From: Margaritifera margaritifera
Lineage: Eukaryota > Mollusca > Bivalvia > Unionida > Margaritiferidae
Direction of reading: 5' to 3'
NCBI GenBank assembly: GCA_029931535.1
Contig: JAQPZY010001670.1
Location: forward strand, 5,542,501-5,606,500
DNA length: 64,000 bases
The notes under the pieces are model-generated. The model did no database searches and was not told the origin of the DNA. It saw nothing but the letters and a program-made list of their open reading frames with translations. Shown here in pieces: positions 25,015 through 36,799 of this stretch. The translations under genes and the position numbers were made by a program. Every line of letters begins with the position of its first letter. Position 1 is the stretch's first letter.

Positions 25015-25627
25015 CTCATTAACCCCTGGAGATTCTTTTCATTTTCGCCTGAAATGGGGGTAGGAAACGCATTTTTGGGGTTACTTCTGAATGCAGCAAA
25101 ACACATCTGCTTAAGAAAGTTTTTCGTTTAGCCGGATGCTTAGGTGTATCAGAAACATTGTTTTTGATTGGCTATTACGCTCGCGCTTGTGTAGAAGGGT
25201 AATAGTTGGACTTTTTTTTTTTTTTTTTTTTTCGTATTGGATCCCCGATTTTCGCGTCCTGGCCCCTTTTTACTCCAAATCTCAAACTTATCCTACATTT
25301 TGCAAAGGTTCATCTGTCTGTGTGCAGTTCGGACCGGTCTGCTTTAGATCTAAGGCCAAAAAGTCTAAAATCCGGACACAAACTCCGGTTCCGGAACTGG
25401 CAATTTTCGACCTAAACAAAATCGGGTCTCAAAAACTGCATTTTTTCCGCTCTATTTTTTTATGCGAGTAGAAAGTCGACATTATTTGGTATCATTGTAG
25501 AGCTACATCTATCTACTTTCCTGAAATACCATCCACTTTAGTGTATCCTAAATGATGTTCACGTTACAGAGCTCGGAAGTAGGGTACAACCTCATGACGC
25601 GTTCACGTGGCGCCAGGGGTTAATGAG
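25015..25627. mobile_element. TTAA-flanked MITE, copy 5
   Basis: In unit 9; shares the uninterrupted T-run with copy 4. Confidence 0.8.
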
Positions 25628-26799
25628 TTAAGGTAACAAGGGGCCAGCGCCCAAATTCATCCTGTGTTTTTCAGAAAAAAAAAAAAAAAGTCCAATTTCT
25701 ACTCTTTTCGGCCTGACCCTTTGTCATAGCCAAGTGAAGTACGTCGTCTTTCACACCTCTCAGCAGCGGACAGAGCGAGAATCTCTCGGAAACGGAAGTT
25801 TTTTCTACCTCCATTTCAGGTGAAAGTTGTCAATAATGCCAGGGGAAAAAGCACTATCGTAAGTAGTAGGAGGAAAAGCAGTTCCAACACACCCAAAATG
25901 TTCCTGCTCCATTCTACCTGGGAGGGGGGTGGGGTAGTTGTATTTGAGTTTGATACATGACACTTAAAATAGCTGACCTATTTGTAATCTTCCATTTTCT
26001 GAGCCATATTTCGGACAAGATTTGGACAAGATTTTGCATACAATCATTCATTGCCCATGCGATGCTTTTAACTAGATCTGGAAAAGGTTTCGCATGTAAA
26101 CTTCCATCATCCGGACCATTTTTTTAATCTGATCCACACAAAATTGTGCATGCAAAGATACATCATTGAAGCGATGCTTTCAACCACATCCGGAAAAGAA
26201 ATCGAATGTAAACTTCCTTTGTGCAGACCAATTTTTTTATTCGATCTGGACAAAATTTGGCATGCAAGGCTATATCATCCGGGCGATGATTTTTAACCAC
26301 ATCCGGAAATAAATCTAATGTAATTTTTTAATGTGCAGAGCAATTTTTTACCTGATCCAGACCAGATTTTGGATGCAAGGCTACATCATCCGGGCGATGC
26401 TTTTTTACCACATCCAGAAAAGAAATCGAACGTAAACTTCCAATGTGCGGACTAATTTTTTTATCTGATCCGGTCAATATTTGGCATGCAAGGCTACATC
26501 ATCAAGGCGATGCTTTTTTACCACACCCGGAAAGATGTCGAATGTAAACTTCCCATATGCGGATCAATTTCTTTATCTGATCCGGACAAGATTTGGCATG
26601 AAAGGCTATATCATCCGGATGATGCTTTTTTACCACATCTGGAAATGAGTCAAACATAAACTTCCAATGTGCGGACCAATTTTTTTTATCTGATCTGGAC
26701 AATATTTTGCATGCAACCCTATGTCATCCTGGTCATGTTTTTAACCACACCTGGAAAAGAAATCCCACATAAACTTCCATCGTCCAAAGCATATGTGAT

Positions 26800-27055
26800 A
26801 GGGGTGAAACCATACACCTGTGCCGCGTATCAATACGATTAACGATACACAGCCTACGATACGATACATTATAGATTCTCAGTTTAAAGAATAAGAAGGC
26901 AAACGACAAATAATTATTCATGACTGCTGAAGATTAAAGTAACTTATATAGGATAGATATTGTTTTGTATCGATTCTTCATCTCTTGTATCGATACATAT
27001 ATCAATATGGCAAAAGTATCAATACATTGATATATCGATGAATCGTTTCACCCCT
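26800..27055. mobile_element. hAT-like MITE, end of unit 9
   Basis: 256 bp; matches the copy ending unit 7. Confidence 0.7.
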
Positions 27056-27061
27056 ATATGT

Positions 27062-28579
27062 GATACACTAGGATCTATCTGTAATACTGAGCTCAGCCTG
27101 GAACACATTTCCCATTCTAGCCAAAAGTAATAACAGGTTGTGACTTAAGGTAACAAGGGGCCAGGGCCCAAATTCATCCTGTATTTTTCAGAAAAAAAAA
27201 AAAAAAAGTCCAATTTCTACTCTTTTCGGCCTGACCCTTTGTCATAGCCAAGTGAAATACGTCGTCTTTCACACCTCTCAGGAACGGACAGAGTGAGAAT
27301 ATCTCGGAAACGGAAGTTTTTTCTACCTCCATTTCAGGCTAAAGTTGTCAATAATGCCAGGGGAAAAAGCACTATCGTAAGTAGTAGGAGGAAAAGCAGT
27401 TCCAACACACCCAAAATGTTCCTGCTCCATTCTACCTGGGAGGGGGGTGGGGTAGTTGTATTTGAGTTTGATACATGACACTTAAAATAGCTGACCTATT
27501 TGTAATCTTCCATTTTCTGAGCCATATTTCGGACAAGATTTGGACAAGATTTTGCATACAAACCTTCATTGCCCATGCGATGCTTTTAACTAGATCTGGA
27601 AAAGGTTTCGCATGTAAACTTCCATCATCCGGACCATTTTTTTAATCTGATCCACACAAAATTGTGCATGCAAGGATACATCATCGAAGCGATGCTTTCA
27701 ACCACATCCGGAAAAGAAATCGAATGTAAACTTCCTTTGTGCGGACCAATTTTTTTATTCGATCCGGACAAAATTTGGCATGCAAGGCTATATCATCCGG
27801 GCGATGCTTTTTAACCACATCCGGAAATAAATCTAATGTAATTTTTTAATGTGCGGACCAATTTTTTTACCTGATCCAGACCAGATTTTGGATGCAAGGC
27901 TACATCATCCGGGCGATGCTTTTTTAAAACATCCAGACAAGAAATCGAACGTAAACTTCCAATGTGCGGACTAATTTTTTATCTGATCCGGTCAATATTT
28001 GGCATGCAAGGCTACATCATCAAGGCGATGCTTTTTTACCACACCTGGAAAGATGTCGAATGTAAACTTCCCATATGCGGATCAATTTCTTTATCTGATC
28101 CGGACAAGATTTGGCATGAAAGGCTATATCATCCGGATGATGCTTTTTTACCACATCTGGAAATGAGTCGAACATAAACTTCCAATGTGCAGACCAATTT
28201 TTTTTATCTGATCTGGACAATATTTTGCATGCAAGGCTATGTCATCCTGGTCATGTTTTTAACCACACCTGGAAAAGAAATCCCACATAAACTTCCATCG
28301 TCCGGAGCATATGTGATAGGGGTGAAACCATACACCTGTGCCGCGTATCGATACGATTAACGATACACAGCCTACGATACGATACATTATCGATTCTCAG
28401 TTTAAAGAATAAGAAGGCAAACGACAAATAATTATTCATGACTGCTGAAGATTAAAGTAACTTATATAGGATAGATATCGTTTTGTATCGATTCTTCATC
28501 TCTTGTATCGATACGTATATCGATATGGCAAAAGTATCAATACATCGATATATTGATGAATCGTTTCACCCCTATATGT
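27062..28579. repeat. array unit 10 (short)
   Basis: This unit is the duplicate of unit 8. The TTAA target is unoccupied here (gacttaaggtaac near 27140). Confidence 0.9.
28318..28573. mobile_element. hAT-like MITE, end of unit 10
   Basis: 256 bp without the deletion seen in the copy ending unit 8, one of the few differences between the two 3.65-kb pairs. Confidence 0.7.
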
Positions 28580-28822
28580 GATACACTAGGATCTATCTGC
28601 AATACTGAGCTCAGCCTGGAACACATTTCCCATTCTAGCCAAAAGTAATAACAGGTTGTGACTTAAGGTAACAAAGGGCCAGCGCCCAAATTCATCCTGT
28701 GTTTTTCAAAAAAAAAAAAAAAAGAAGTCCAATTTCTACTCTTTTCAGCCTGACCCTTTGTCATAGCCAAGTGAAGTACGTCGTCTTTCACACCTCTCAG
28801 CAGCGGACAGAGCGAGAATATC
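28580..28822. repeat. array unit 11 (partial)
   Basis: Only about 240 bp of the core is present. It stops within 'gagcgagaatatct' and runs directly into the 52-bp minisatellite. Confidence 0.9.
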
Positions 28823-28917
28823 TGGTCCTATTCTGAGGGCAGTTAGGTTTGCATTATAAATAGGTATCCTGATCTGGTCCTATGCTGTGGGCAGTTGGTT
28901 TTGTATTATAAATGGGT
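28823..28917. repeat. 52-bp minisatellite, right part
   Basis: Nearly two further copies of the unit at 11426-11580 start with 'ctggtcct'. Joined to the left part they restore an uninterrupted register (cctgat + ctggtcct). Confidence 0.85.
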
Positions 28918-28959
28918 AACTACAGCTATTAATGATGAATGCATTCAATCAGTCCTTCT

Positions 28960-29920
28960 CACTGCTGTAAATCAAACTCCTCTGAGATTTTGTTAATAAC
29001 AAGTTTGGCTGAAATCCAAAATTTTTGGTAAAGTTATGCTGTGGACACCAAGGTTTATGATGTCAGGCAAGGGTCTTAATTCATGTAGATAATGCTGAAA
29101 ATTGAATTCATTCAAGGTCTGATCCATACAAGAGTGGATACCATATTTGGTTTAAATCCAACAATCATTCATTTACGTATGCTGCTAAAATCCAAGTTAG
29201 ATTGAAGGGTAATCAAAGACCAAAACTCCTATAAATGATTACTTACAATGCTGGAAATTGAATTCAAGGGCCTTGTAAGTATAAAGGTGCATACAAATTT
29301 GACTAAAATCCAAAAAATACCTTGGTAAAGTAATGTTGGGAAACCGAACTTGGGTTTGGTTTTGTAGGTTTTAACACGATTTTTCAGCACATTATAAGCT
29401 ATACATAGAGGCCAGTATATTTGGTGGAGGAAGAACCCGGCAAGAACCACCGACTCATTGGAAGCAACTGGCAGGCTTTCTCACATACCCACGTTGGTCG
29501 AGCCACTGGAAATCAAATTCATTCAGGGACTCGTCAGAATAAAGCTACATGCCAAATGTGATATAATCCAACATTCTTTGATGAAGGTATGTGAGTGAAG
29601 GCTATATTATGAGAACGAGTAAGGGGGGGGGGGATAACTCCAAAATGATAATGTGTAATGCTGGAATTTAAATTCATTCAAGGTCTCATCAGGATAAAGA
29701 TGCATGCCAAATTTTGTTGAAATCCAACAATCCTTGGTAAAGTTGTGCTGCAGACACCAAAGTTAGGTGGATGGGCCTTCAGGGACCATAAACTCTAATA
29801 TAGGTTGTCAATGAATGCTTTAAATGAAACTCTTTTGACTTCTCATTTATATAAAGTGGCATACCAAATCTGGTTGAAATCCAACTATTCCCATAAAAGG
29901 TATATTGTTGATGGTTGGAA
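28960..29920. repeat. divergent tandem repeat, period about 150-160 bp
   Basis: Phrases such as 'attcattcaaggtctcatca', 'ttgaaatccaacaatcc' and 'aaagttatgctg' recur. The same family returns at 54050-55150. A SINE (29345-29505) and an uninterrupted G-run (about 29624-29633) interrupt it. Confidence 0.75.
29345..29505 (-). mobile_element. SINE copy lacking the tRNA head
   Basis: The body and tail match the SINE at 5489-5722 (ccaccaaatatactg, gtgctgaaaaat), in the same orientation. The Pol III head is absent, as expected of a 5'-truncated retroposed copy. Confidence 0.7.
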
Positions 29921-29964
29921 AGACAGACAGCTGGACAGACAATAAGATTACTATAGCTATACTA

Positions 29965-30325
29965 AAGTCTAACTGCCACTACAAGTGTTCCTAATTATAT
30001 CTTGGTCATCAACAGAACATTGGTAAATTTGACATGGGACATGGGACTAACACTACAAGTGTCCCTATTTATAACTTGGCCCTAAAAAGAACATTGGTAA
30101 ATTTGAGATGGGGCTGCCACTACTAGTGTCCCTAATTATAATAATTTGGTCATCAACAGAACATTGGTAAATTTGACATGGGACATTGGACTGCCACTAC
30201 CAAGTGTCCCTAATTATAATAACTTGATCCTCAACAGAACATTGGTAAATTTGACATGGGACTACCACTACTAGTGTCCCTAATTATAACTTGATCCTCA
30301 ACAGAACATTGGTAAATTTTATAAA
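29965..30325. repeat. tandem repeat with irregular period of 65-90 bp
   Basis: 'acattggtaaatttgacatg' alternates with 'gtgtccctaattataa' about five times. Confidence 0.8.
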
Positions 30326-31970
30326 TAGCATTGCAGCCTGACCTTGAAAATCTTTATATATTCTTGATCAGTTTGTCCTCTGATGATGTTAAGGTAAAAC
30401 TGGCAACTTGTCATGCACTATAATATTAATTAGCAACATCATTCTGGTGTTTCAGATAACCAGAGAGAGAAAGAGACAGAAATAATACAGCATTTAGGGC
30501 AATGGAAGATTTATTATCCCTGATGCTATGGTCAGATCTCTGGTTCAATATTTACATAGAGTACATTCCTCAACATTTACCTGAATGATGAGTTTAATAT
30601 GAAGTTACTCTACTGAATGGGTGTTTTATTTTGAATGAAGTCACTTCAAATCATTGTCCTCACAAAAGTATCACTGTATTGTTAATCTGATTGCCCTTCC
30701 AAGGGAGACAATCTATTTGAAGGAATCCTTGGTTATAGAAGAGGTAAAGTTACCAATTAAAAGCTCATTGTACTAACATGTAAGAATTATTATTTAAAGG
30801 CAAAATCAGAATAAGTCTAAGAAAAAAAATCCATGACACAGTCCCTGCCATTGATTGAAGAAAGCCATGTACAAGAGAATGGGCTGATCTCGTGGCCTGA
30901 TAATTTGTACTTATTGTCTTGTCCACGTACCTTCCTTGAGTTTAAAGGCTAGAAATCACAATAATGGGTGTCACATGATTATCAAGCTGCCAGTCCAGCA
31001 ACTGGACAAGATTTCTGAAATGAACAATGCCACCTAACACTATTAAAGGTAAACACATGATGTAATACATGGCCCTGTAATCTTGGTTGTCTTATCACAG
31101 ACATTGGCAAGTTCCCTCCTCCCAACATTCACTTTCTGTTTCCAGTTTCAAGTCCTGTCAACAGTCTGTATAAATCTGAACCTGATCACATTTGCTCTGT
31201 ATTCAGTAGCTGACTAATTTTTAGTTTCCTCCTTCTGTCACTCTTTGATTCTGTAGCTGAGTGAGAGGTCAAGCAACCATGGTCATGTGGATTTTCATCC
31301 TTATTGGAGTTCATATTATTTTCAGTTTCTTCAGACCACATGAAATTCTTTCCCATGTTCACAAATGTTACATCCATTTTCATACAATGAATAAATAGGC
31401 AACATAAATATTCATAAAATATATATATCAGGTTAAGTATTGTTACTGTTGCTCTGAGTCAAGTTCATGATTTTCCCTGAGCAAGTAATTCAACGGTACA
31501 AAGTATGTCCTACAGCTTAAATTCAATATTATGTAAACATCATCCACTGGAGATCCTGCAGGTTTATTATTCTATACCCATCATGAAATGCAGGGATGTT
31601 GCAAAACTATGGCATTAAAACTGTCAGAAATTTCCTAAAAACTGTGATGCATGCTGCTCTTCATAGTAACAGGTACCTTGTAAGTAGTGGGTTCGCTGGT
31701 TCAGCACATGATGAAATATCCAACAGTATTAATTTTCTGGCATTGAGAATCCTTAATGTCTTGAATCTATGAATCCATACTTAAGGAATGCCATACAGCT
31801 GTGGACCCTCTGATTCCAGATTCCTAGAATGGTTAACCAGTATGAAATATGGTGATGGGTTTAGAGTCTTTCACAACTAACTACAATCACTTTCTATTAT
31901 CTGAAATAAATTTGGCACTGGGTCAACAGGTTATGAACCTACATCATGAATATTTATGAGGCTGCACTGC
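30326..31970. other. 3' flank of the FAM149B1-like gene
   Basis: The part next to 31971 is presumably the 3' UTR. A minus-strand open frame at 31186-31383 (65 codons, hydrophilic, Ser/Lys-rich) has no visible acceptor or family match, and I do not call it a gene. Nothing else was recognised. Confidence 0.4.
31563..31568 (-). promoter_or_regulatory. possible polyadenylation signal of the FAM149B1-like gene
   Basis: An AATAAA hexamer on the minus strand lies about 400 bp below the stop codon and would give a 3' UTR of ordinary length. The region is AT-rich, so the hexamer could be chance, and no transcript end is visible. Confidence 0.25.
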
Positions 31971-32038
31971 TCAGGATCGCACAAGGGAACTCATCTGTCG
32001 GGCTCGCTTGTAAGGGTTGTGGCTAGGCGTTGAAGGAG
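31971..32038 (-). CDS. FAM149B1: FAM149B1-like terminal coding exon with stop
   Basis: This 68-bp exon follows acceptor ctgttttcag. It completes the Thr codon and encodes TPSTPSHNPYKRARQMSSLV then RS and TGA. The phase agrees exactly with the previous exon 5.3 kb away. The end is short and basic. Confidence 0.75.
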
Positions 32039-32814
32039 CTGAAAACAGAAACATAGCTAGTAAAGCTTTGTCATTGATGAAGGCATCACATCAAATTTAT
32101 CAGCTCCATTTTTGATTTGAAGATTGGAATCATGTTCATAAAGACTGTGTGAACCAAATTTGCAGATGTACTTTTGAAAACTGTATAGGAACCTGTCCAG
32201 ACCAGGGTCAAGGTTCTTCTCTATGTGAAGATGTATATTCTGTGCTAAAGATAAAACGCTGATCTTGATAGTTATAACAACAGTTGATGACTTTTATTTT
32301 TTATTTGTGCATATTGGATACCCTTATAATGTCATCTTAAAAGGATTTTGCTTATTTCTTAAATGAAAAGAGAAGTTTTATGCTAATGATGAGGTTAAAT
32401 AACCTTGACCTAGGTTTACATTTTTGTACAATCAGCAATTTTATAATTGTCACAAATAAAATACTGATTTGGCAAAAACTTTTTACTCGTAAAAGGTTTA
32501 ATTTTCATGGTTGTGTATTCTCATCGCAAGATTTCTAAAAGCAGTTACAAATGTGCACAACTTGTATCACAAGTAAAAGACTTATCTTCATTAGGTTAAC
32601 CTGTAATTTGCTTGACTAAAGAAGACATTTTACATTAGCCAAAATTAAATGCCATCAAGATGGTGTATGAACATGGGCATAGTGGACACTCAGGAAAATT
32701 AGTTGTGGAAAATGGGAATGAGGTGCTGTGAAGGATGACAGCACTCTGTGTTGATAACTTGAGCTGTGATGGCATATTCTCACACAGTTTTTTCTCATGC
32801 AATGAAATCATGAA

Positions 32815-32970
32815 ACTTCAAACTACGGATATCTTGTTACACACCGATATGTTACAAACTATGGATGTCTTGTTACACACTGATATGTTACAAACTATGG
32901 ATATCTTGTTACACACTGATATGTTACAAACTATGGATATCTTGTTACACACTGATATGTTACAACCATG
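32815..32970. repeat. 36-bp tandem repeat, four copies
   Basis: The unit 'ctatggatatcttgttacac...' repeats in the last intron. Since 36 is a multiple of three it creates a passive open frame with a 12-residue repeat. Confidence 0.9.
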
Positions 32971-33350
32971 GTCATCTTACACTCTTACATGATCAGAACA
33001 GTTTTCTGGTGTGTGATTTTGTGACATAAGCCATACTCAAATATTGGAATTGTAAATGATGCTAGATTACAGCTTTTTCATGTACACAAAAGTCCTTTTT
33101 TTTACTGATCATGTAAGAATGATAACCATAATCTACTGCTGTGTGCAAACATTGGCTACAGTACATGAAAATGACCATGACTCTTCCCTCATGATGTTTG
33201 CACACAGCCATGTGTATATATTTCCTCTGTTCATATGCCTAGATTCAGCAGATTGCAACAGTACCTGGAATCCTGTAATATGTTACAATCACCACTGATG
33301 GAATAAAATGTTAAATCATATTACATTTTATTACATACCCATTTAATCAT

Positions 33351-33985
33351 AAATGGTTGATCTGGCATTAGATACAGATGTTTGGTTTATATTTCCATAT
33401 CTTAAATGGTTGATCTGGCATTAGATACAGATGTTTGGTCCATATTTCCATATCTTAAATGGTTGATCTGGCATTAGATACAGATGTTTGGTCCATATTT
33501 CCATATCTTAAATGGTTGATCTGGCATTAGATACTGATGTTTGGTCCATATTTCCATATCTTAAATGGTTGATCTGGCATTAGATACAGATGTTTGGTCC
33601 ATATTTCCATATCTTAAATGGTTGATCTGGCATTAGATACAGATGTTTGGTCTATATTTCCATATCTTAAATGGTTGATCTGGCATTAGATACAGATGTT
33701 TGGTCTATATTTCCATATCTTAAATGGTTGATCTGGCATTAGATACAGATGTTTGGTCTATATTTCCATATCTTAAATGGTTGATCTGGCATTAGATACA
33801 GATGTTTGGTCTATATATCCATATCTTAAATGGTTGATCTGGCATTAGATACAGATGTTTGGTCTATATTTCCATATCTTAAATGGTTGATCTGGCATTA
33901 GATACAGATGTTTGGTCTATATTTCCATATCTTAAATGGTTGATCTGGCATTAGATACAGATATTTGGTCCATATTTCCATATCA
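33351..33985. repeat. 53-bp minisatellite, twelve copies
   Basis: Copies start every 53 bp from 33351 (aaatggttgatctggcatta...). They are nearly identical, so the array is young or well homogenised. It is intronic. Confidence 0.95.
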
Positions 33986-34689
33986 GACAACCTGATTGGA
34001 ACTACTTAATTTTCTTCTCTAAAATCTGCACATCAACATTTTTAGATGCAGTGAATTAAACTTTTATAAATCCCCTTCTGAATTTCATTCACACTGTGAG
34101 GCTACAAATATTTATAAAGTGTAAGGGATGGGGGGTAGGTAATAGATACAAAACTGCATTCATGTTTTGTTCCGAGTGGGGTAAAGAACTCGTCTGATAT
34201 GGCTTATGAATATCTCTCAACCTGATGGCCTTGACATATCCCTATGCCATATCAATCTCATTTTTTTGCCGACTTGGAACAAAACACATGTACTTTTGTG
34301 TATTAGAAACAATTTATGCATAATAACTAGGTAGCATAAGCAAATATAAATTAGGACTTACATTTTCCTTTTTTCTTTGACAACTTAAAACATTATGACA
34401 GCATGAACAAAATGAACCAATTCCTCTGATTACTGCGTATGTTGACATGCAGTTTCTCTATAGGTCAATATTCAAGTTTAAAGTTGGTCTTTGCCACATC
34501 CTGTTTGAGGTAGTTAAGAGATTGGACATTACTGGTCTTTCTCTAGAGTGGAAGGAAGACCGCAGACCATCTTGCTATCTCAACTACCCACTGCAGAACA
34601 GTTTACATTGTGAAGACAGACAAGTGAAATTTTGACGAGACAGATGTTATCACATTTCATTAAAAATTACCAGCATAAAAACTATTTTA

Positions 34690-35030
34690 TGTCACATTGC
34701 GACCTTCCATCAAGCCATGTCACATTTTGTGATCCTCCATCAAGCTATGTCATGTAGAAATATTTTTTATCCCATTAAGCCATGTCACATTGTGACCCTC
34801 CATCAAGCTATGTCATGTAAAAATATTTTTTATCACATTAAGCTATGTCACATTGTGACCCTCCATCAAGCTATGTCATGTAAAAATATTTTTTATCACA
34901 TTAAGCCATGTCACATTGTGAAGCTCCATCAAGCCATGACACACAGTAATATTTTTATGTCATATTGTGACTGCCCATTAAGCCGTGTCACATTGTGATT
35001 CTCCATCCAGTCATGTCCTGTAGCAATATC
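34690..35030. repeat. 63-bp tandem repeat, about five copies
   Basis: Variants of 'ccatcaagctatgtcatgta' and 'cacattgtgaccctccatc' alternate with a 63-bp spacing. Confidence 0.85.
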
Positions 35031-35439
35031 CTTAAATAATGTGAAGTCTTATATATTATGGACATAAATTTATAAAACTGATGATAAAATATGCCACATG
35101 CTTGTAATCAGCTGTAGCATATAATATTATTAAATAAGTTTCAGAATGTATATCTAACGACAAGGCAAGTGCTTTTATCCACCATATAAACTCTTATAAA
35201 ATGTCTTGCATAATTCAAGAATGAAGAACTATCATACACAAACCTGGAGAGAAATTAAAACTTAATTGTCATAAAAACACTTTGCACATACTGTTCAAAG
35301 TAAAAAAAAGTATAATCAACATTTTTATCAAATGCATTCTTAAATGATAACTAAAAACTAAAATCAGACAAAATGTGAAGTGAGAAAATTGTGGAAAATG
35401 TTACATCAAAGAATTCATTAATTCACTGATGTCCTCAAA

Positions 35440-35605
35440 TCCTTTTCTGATACAGTTGAGAACAATTAGGCAGTCCCTGATAGTATGTTCATTTCCTGAT
35501 ACAGCTGAGAGACAATTAAGCAGACTCTGATAGTATGCTCATTTCCGGATACAGCTGAGAGACAATTCAGCAGGCCCTGATAGTATGTTCATTTCCCTCT
35601 GATGT
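35440..35605. repeat. 49-50-bp tandem repeat, three copies
   Basis: 'gatacagctgagagacaatt' followed by 'ctgatagtatg.tcatttcc' occurs three times. Confidence 0.85.
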
Positions 35606-36799
35606 AGAATGATGTAATACTATACAAGGTGAGATTTTATGTGCTTTATTTTTTTGTTTATGCAGCATTGTCACAAAACACATTGCAAAAGACTTCACTC
35701 CAAGCTTTGGGAGAACTGTTGATTTTATCCAAATCAAAATTTTCCCAAATTTCAAGAGGCAAAAAGTTCATGATGTATTTAAAAAAAAAAAAAAAAAAAA
35801 AAAACCTTTAACTACGTTTTTTTTGTATATGAACAAGCAATAGTCTTGCAAAATTTTCCCAGCCTGGATAATCTTCACCAACTGTACAGATGTAAGGATT
35901 TCAACAAGTAAAGGGTGGTAGGAACTCAACAAATAACAAATAAACAGCTGATCTTAACAATATCAACATTGCTGGTAATGTCACCTTACAGTTGCTGCTA
36001 GATCGACACCTGCCTGAGTGTATCACATAGCAGTGTTTAACATTCCCACACCTGTAAACACAAAGTTCCTGTGATGTCATATACCAAGTGTTGACACATT
36101 TTATCTTGCTTTTTGAAAGAACAGTTTCATCAGTGGATTTATCAAAAGTGATAATGACTTTACTTTCATTTATTTTGATCTCCAAGAAGTTATGTGCAGA
36201 ACATGTTTACTTTCATTTTGGAATATGATGCATTTTTTAAAACATTTGTATGTATAAGCAGTTACAAGTCGAAGATTCAAAGTCTGTATATAGTATACAG
36301 CACCTCAGCACTGAAAGTATAGTCTGAAAGATGTAAAAATAAAGAAGTGCACAAAAACTTTGGAAGATAAACCCCTCAAAAATATTTTAACGTAAGTACA
36401 AGAAGATAAATTACAAAATGTAAAATTGTTAAAATTAGAATTTAGAGGTATATAAAATAAAGTTAACACATGTAAAATCCTTAAAACATATGGTTAAAAT
36501 TTATTATATAAACTGCATTCCCTGAACCAATGAAGGTATACAGCCATGCTTGTATAGCCTCAAGGTCAAAGGCACAGCATGGGAAGCAAAGATCAACAAA
36601 AGGCATTGATAACGAGTGTGTGTATGAATAGGGTTTAATGTCATGTCAGCACAATAGTAGCTATGCAGTGCAAGTTAAAAGTAATGTTCTAAAATGTAAA
36701 GATAGAAATTATGCAAAATGACAAGAAAATAAAACAAGTCCTTACAGAGAATAGAAGGCAGGTAAAGAAAAAGGGTATATAATAGAGATGTTGTGTCAT

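Larger units (their letters stand above)
24928..27061. repeat. array unit 9 (long)
   Basis: This unit is the duplicate of unit 7. With unit 10 it repeats the 3.65-kb long-short pair formed by units 7 and 8. Confidence 0.9.
11581..28822. repeat. 17.2-kb composite tandem array (ten units plus one partial)
   Basis: Units begin at 11606, 13131, 14651, 15485, 17002, 19141, 21279, 23413, 24928, 27062 and 28580. Each holds a unique core (from gatacactaggatctatctg past an A-run and tgaccctttgtcatagcc), seven or eight copies of a 112-bp satellite (accacatccgg...gcgatgcttttt) and a 256-bp hAT-like MITE. Short units are about 1.52 kb. Long units, about 2.14 kb, carry an extra 614-bp TTAA-flanked MITE. 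Units on the right are nearly identical to each other, while the two on the left are more diverged. No convincing protein is encoded: the open frames repeat passively with the units. Confidence 0.95.

Noticed and set aside
11581..28822. Many 60-112-codon open frames repeated through the array
   Set aside because: They recur only because the units recur, overlap on both strands, cross MITE and satellite boundaries and have no family-like motifs.
11581..28822. Helitron origin for the tandem array
   Set aside because: The edges do not show 5'-TC and CTRR-3' ends between A and T, and no rolling-circle Rep/helicase sequence is present.
32735..32992. 85-codon frame with a 12-residue repeat
   Set aside because: It is a passive product of a 36-bp tandem repeat in an intron. 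The same applies to the frames at 34717-34998, 40507-40737 and 49050-49437.
33351..33985. CRISPR-like regular direct repeats
   Set aside because: The 53-bp units are contiguous with no spacers, and the DNA is animal nuclear sequence.
35901..36185. 94-codon minus-strand frame in the last intron
   Set aside because: No flanking splice sites in a matching phase, no known motif, and the phases of exons 10 and 11 already agree without it.
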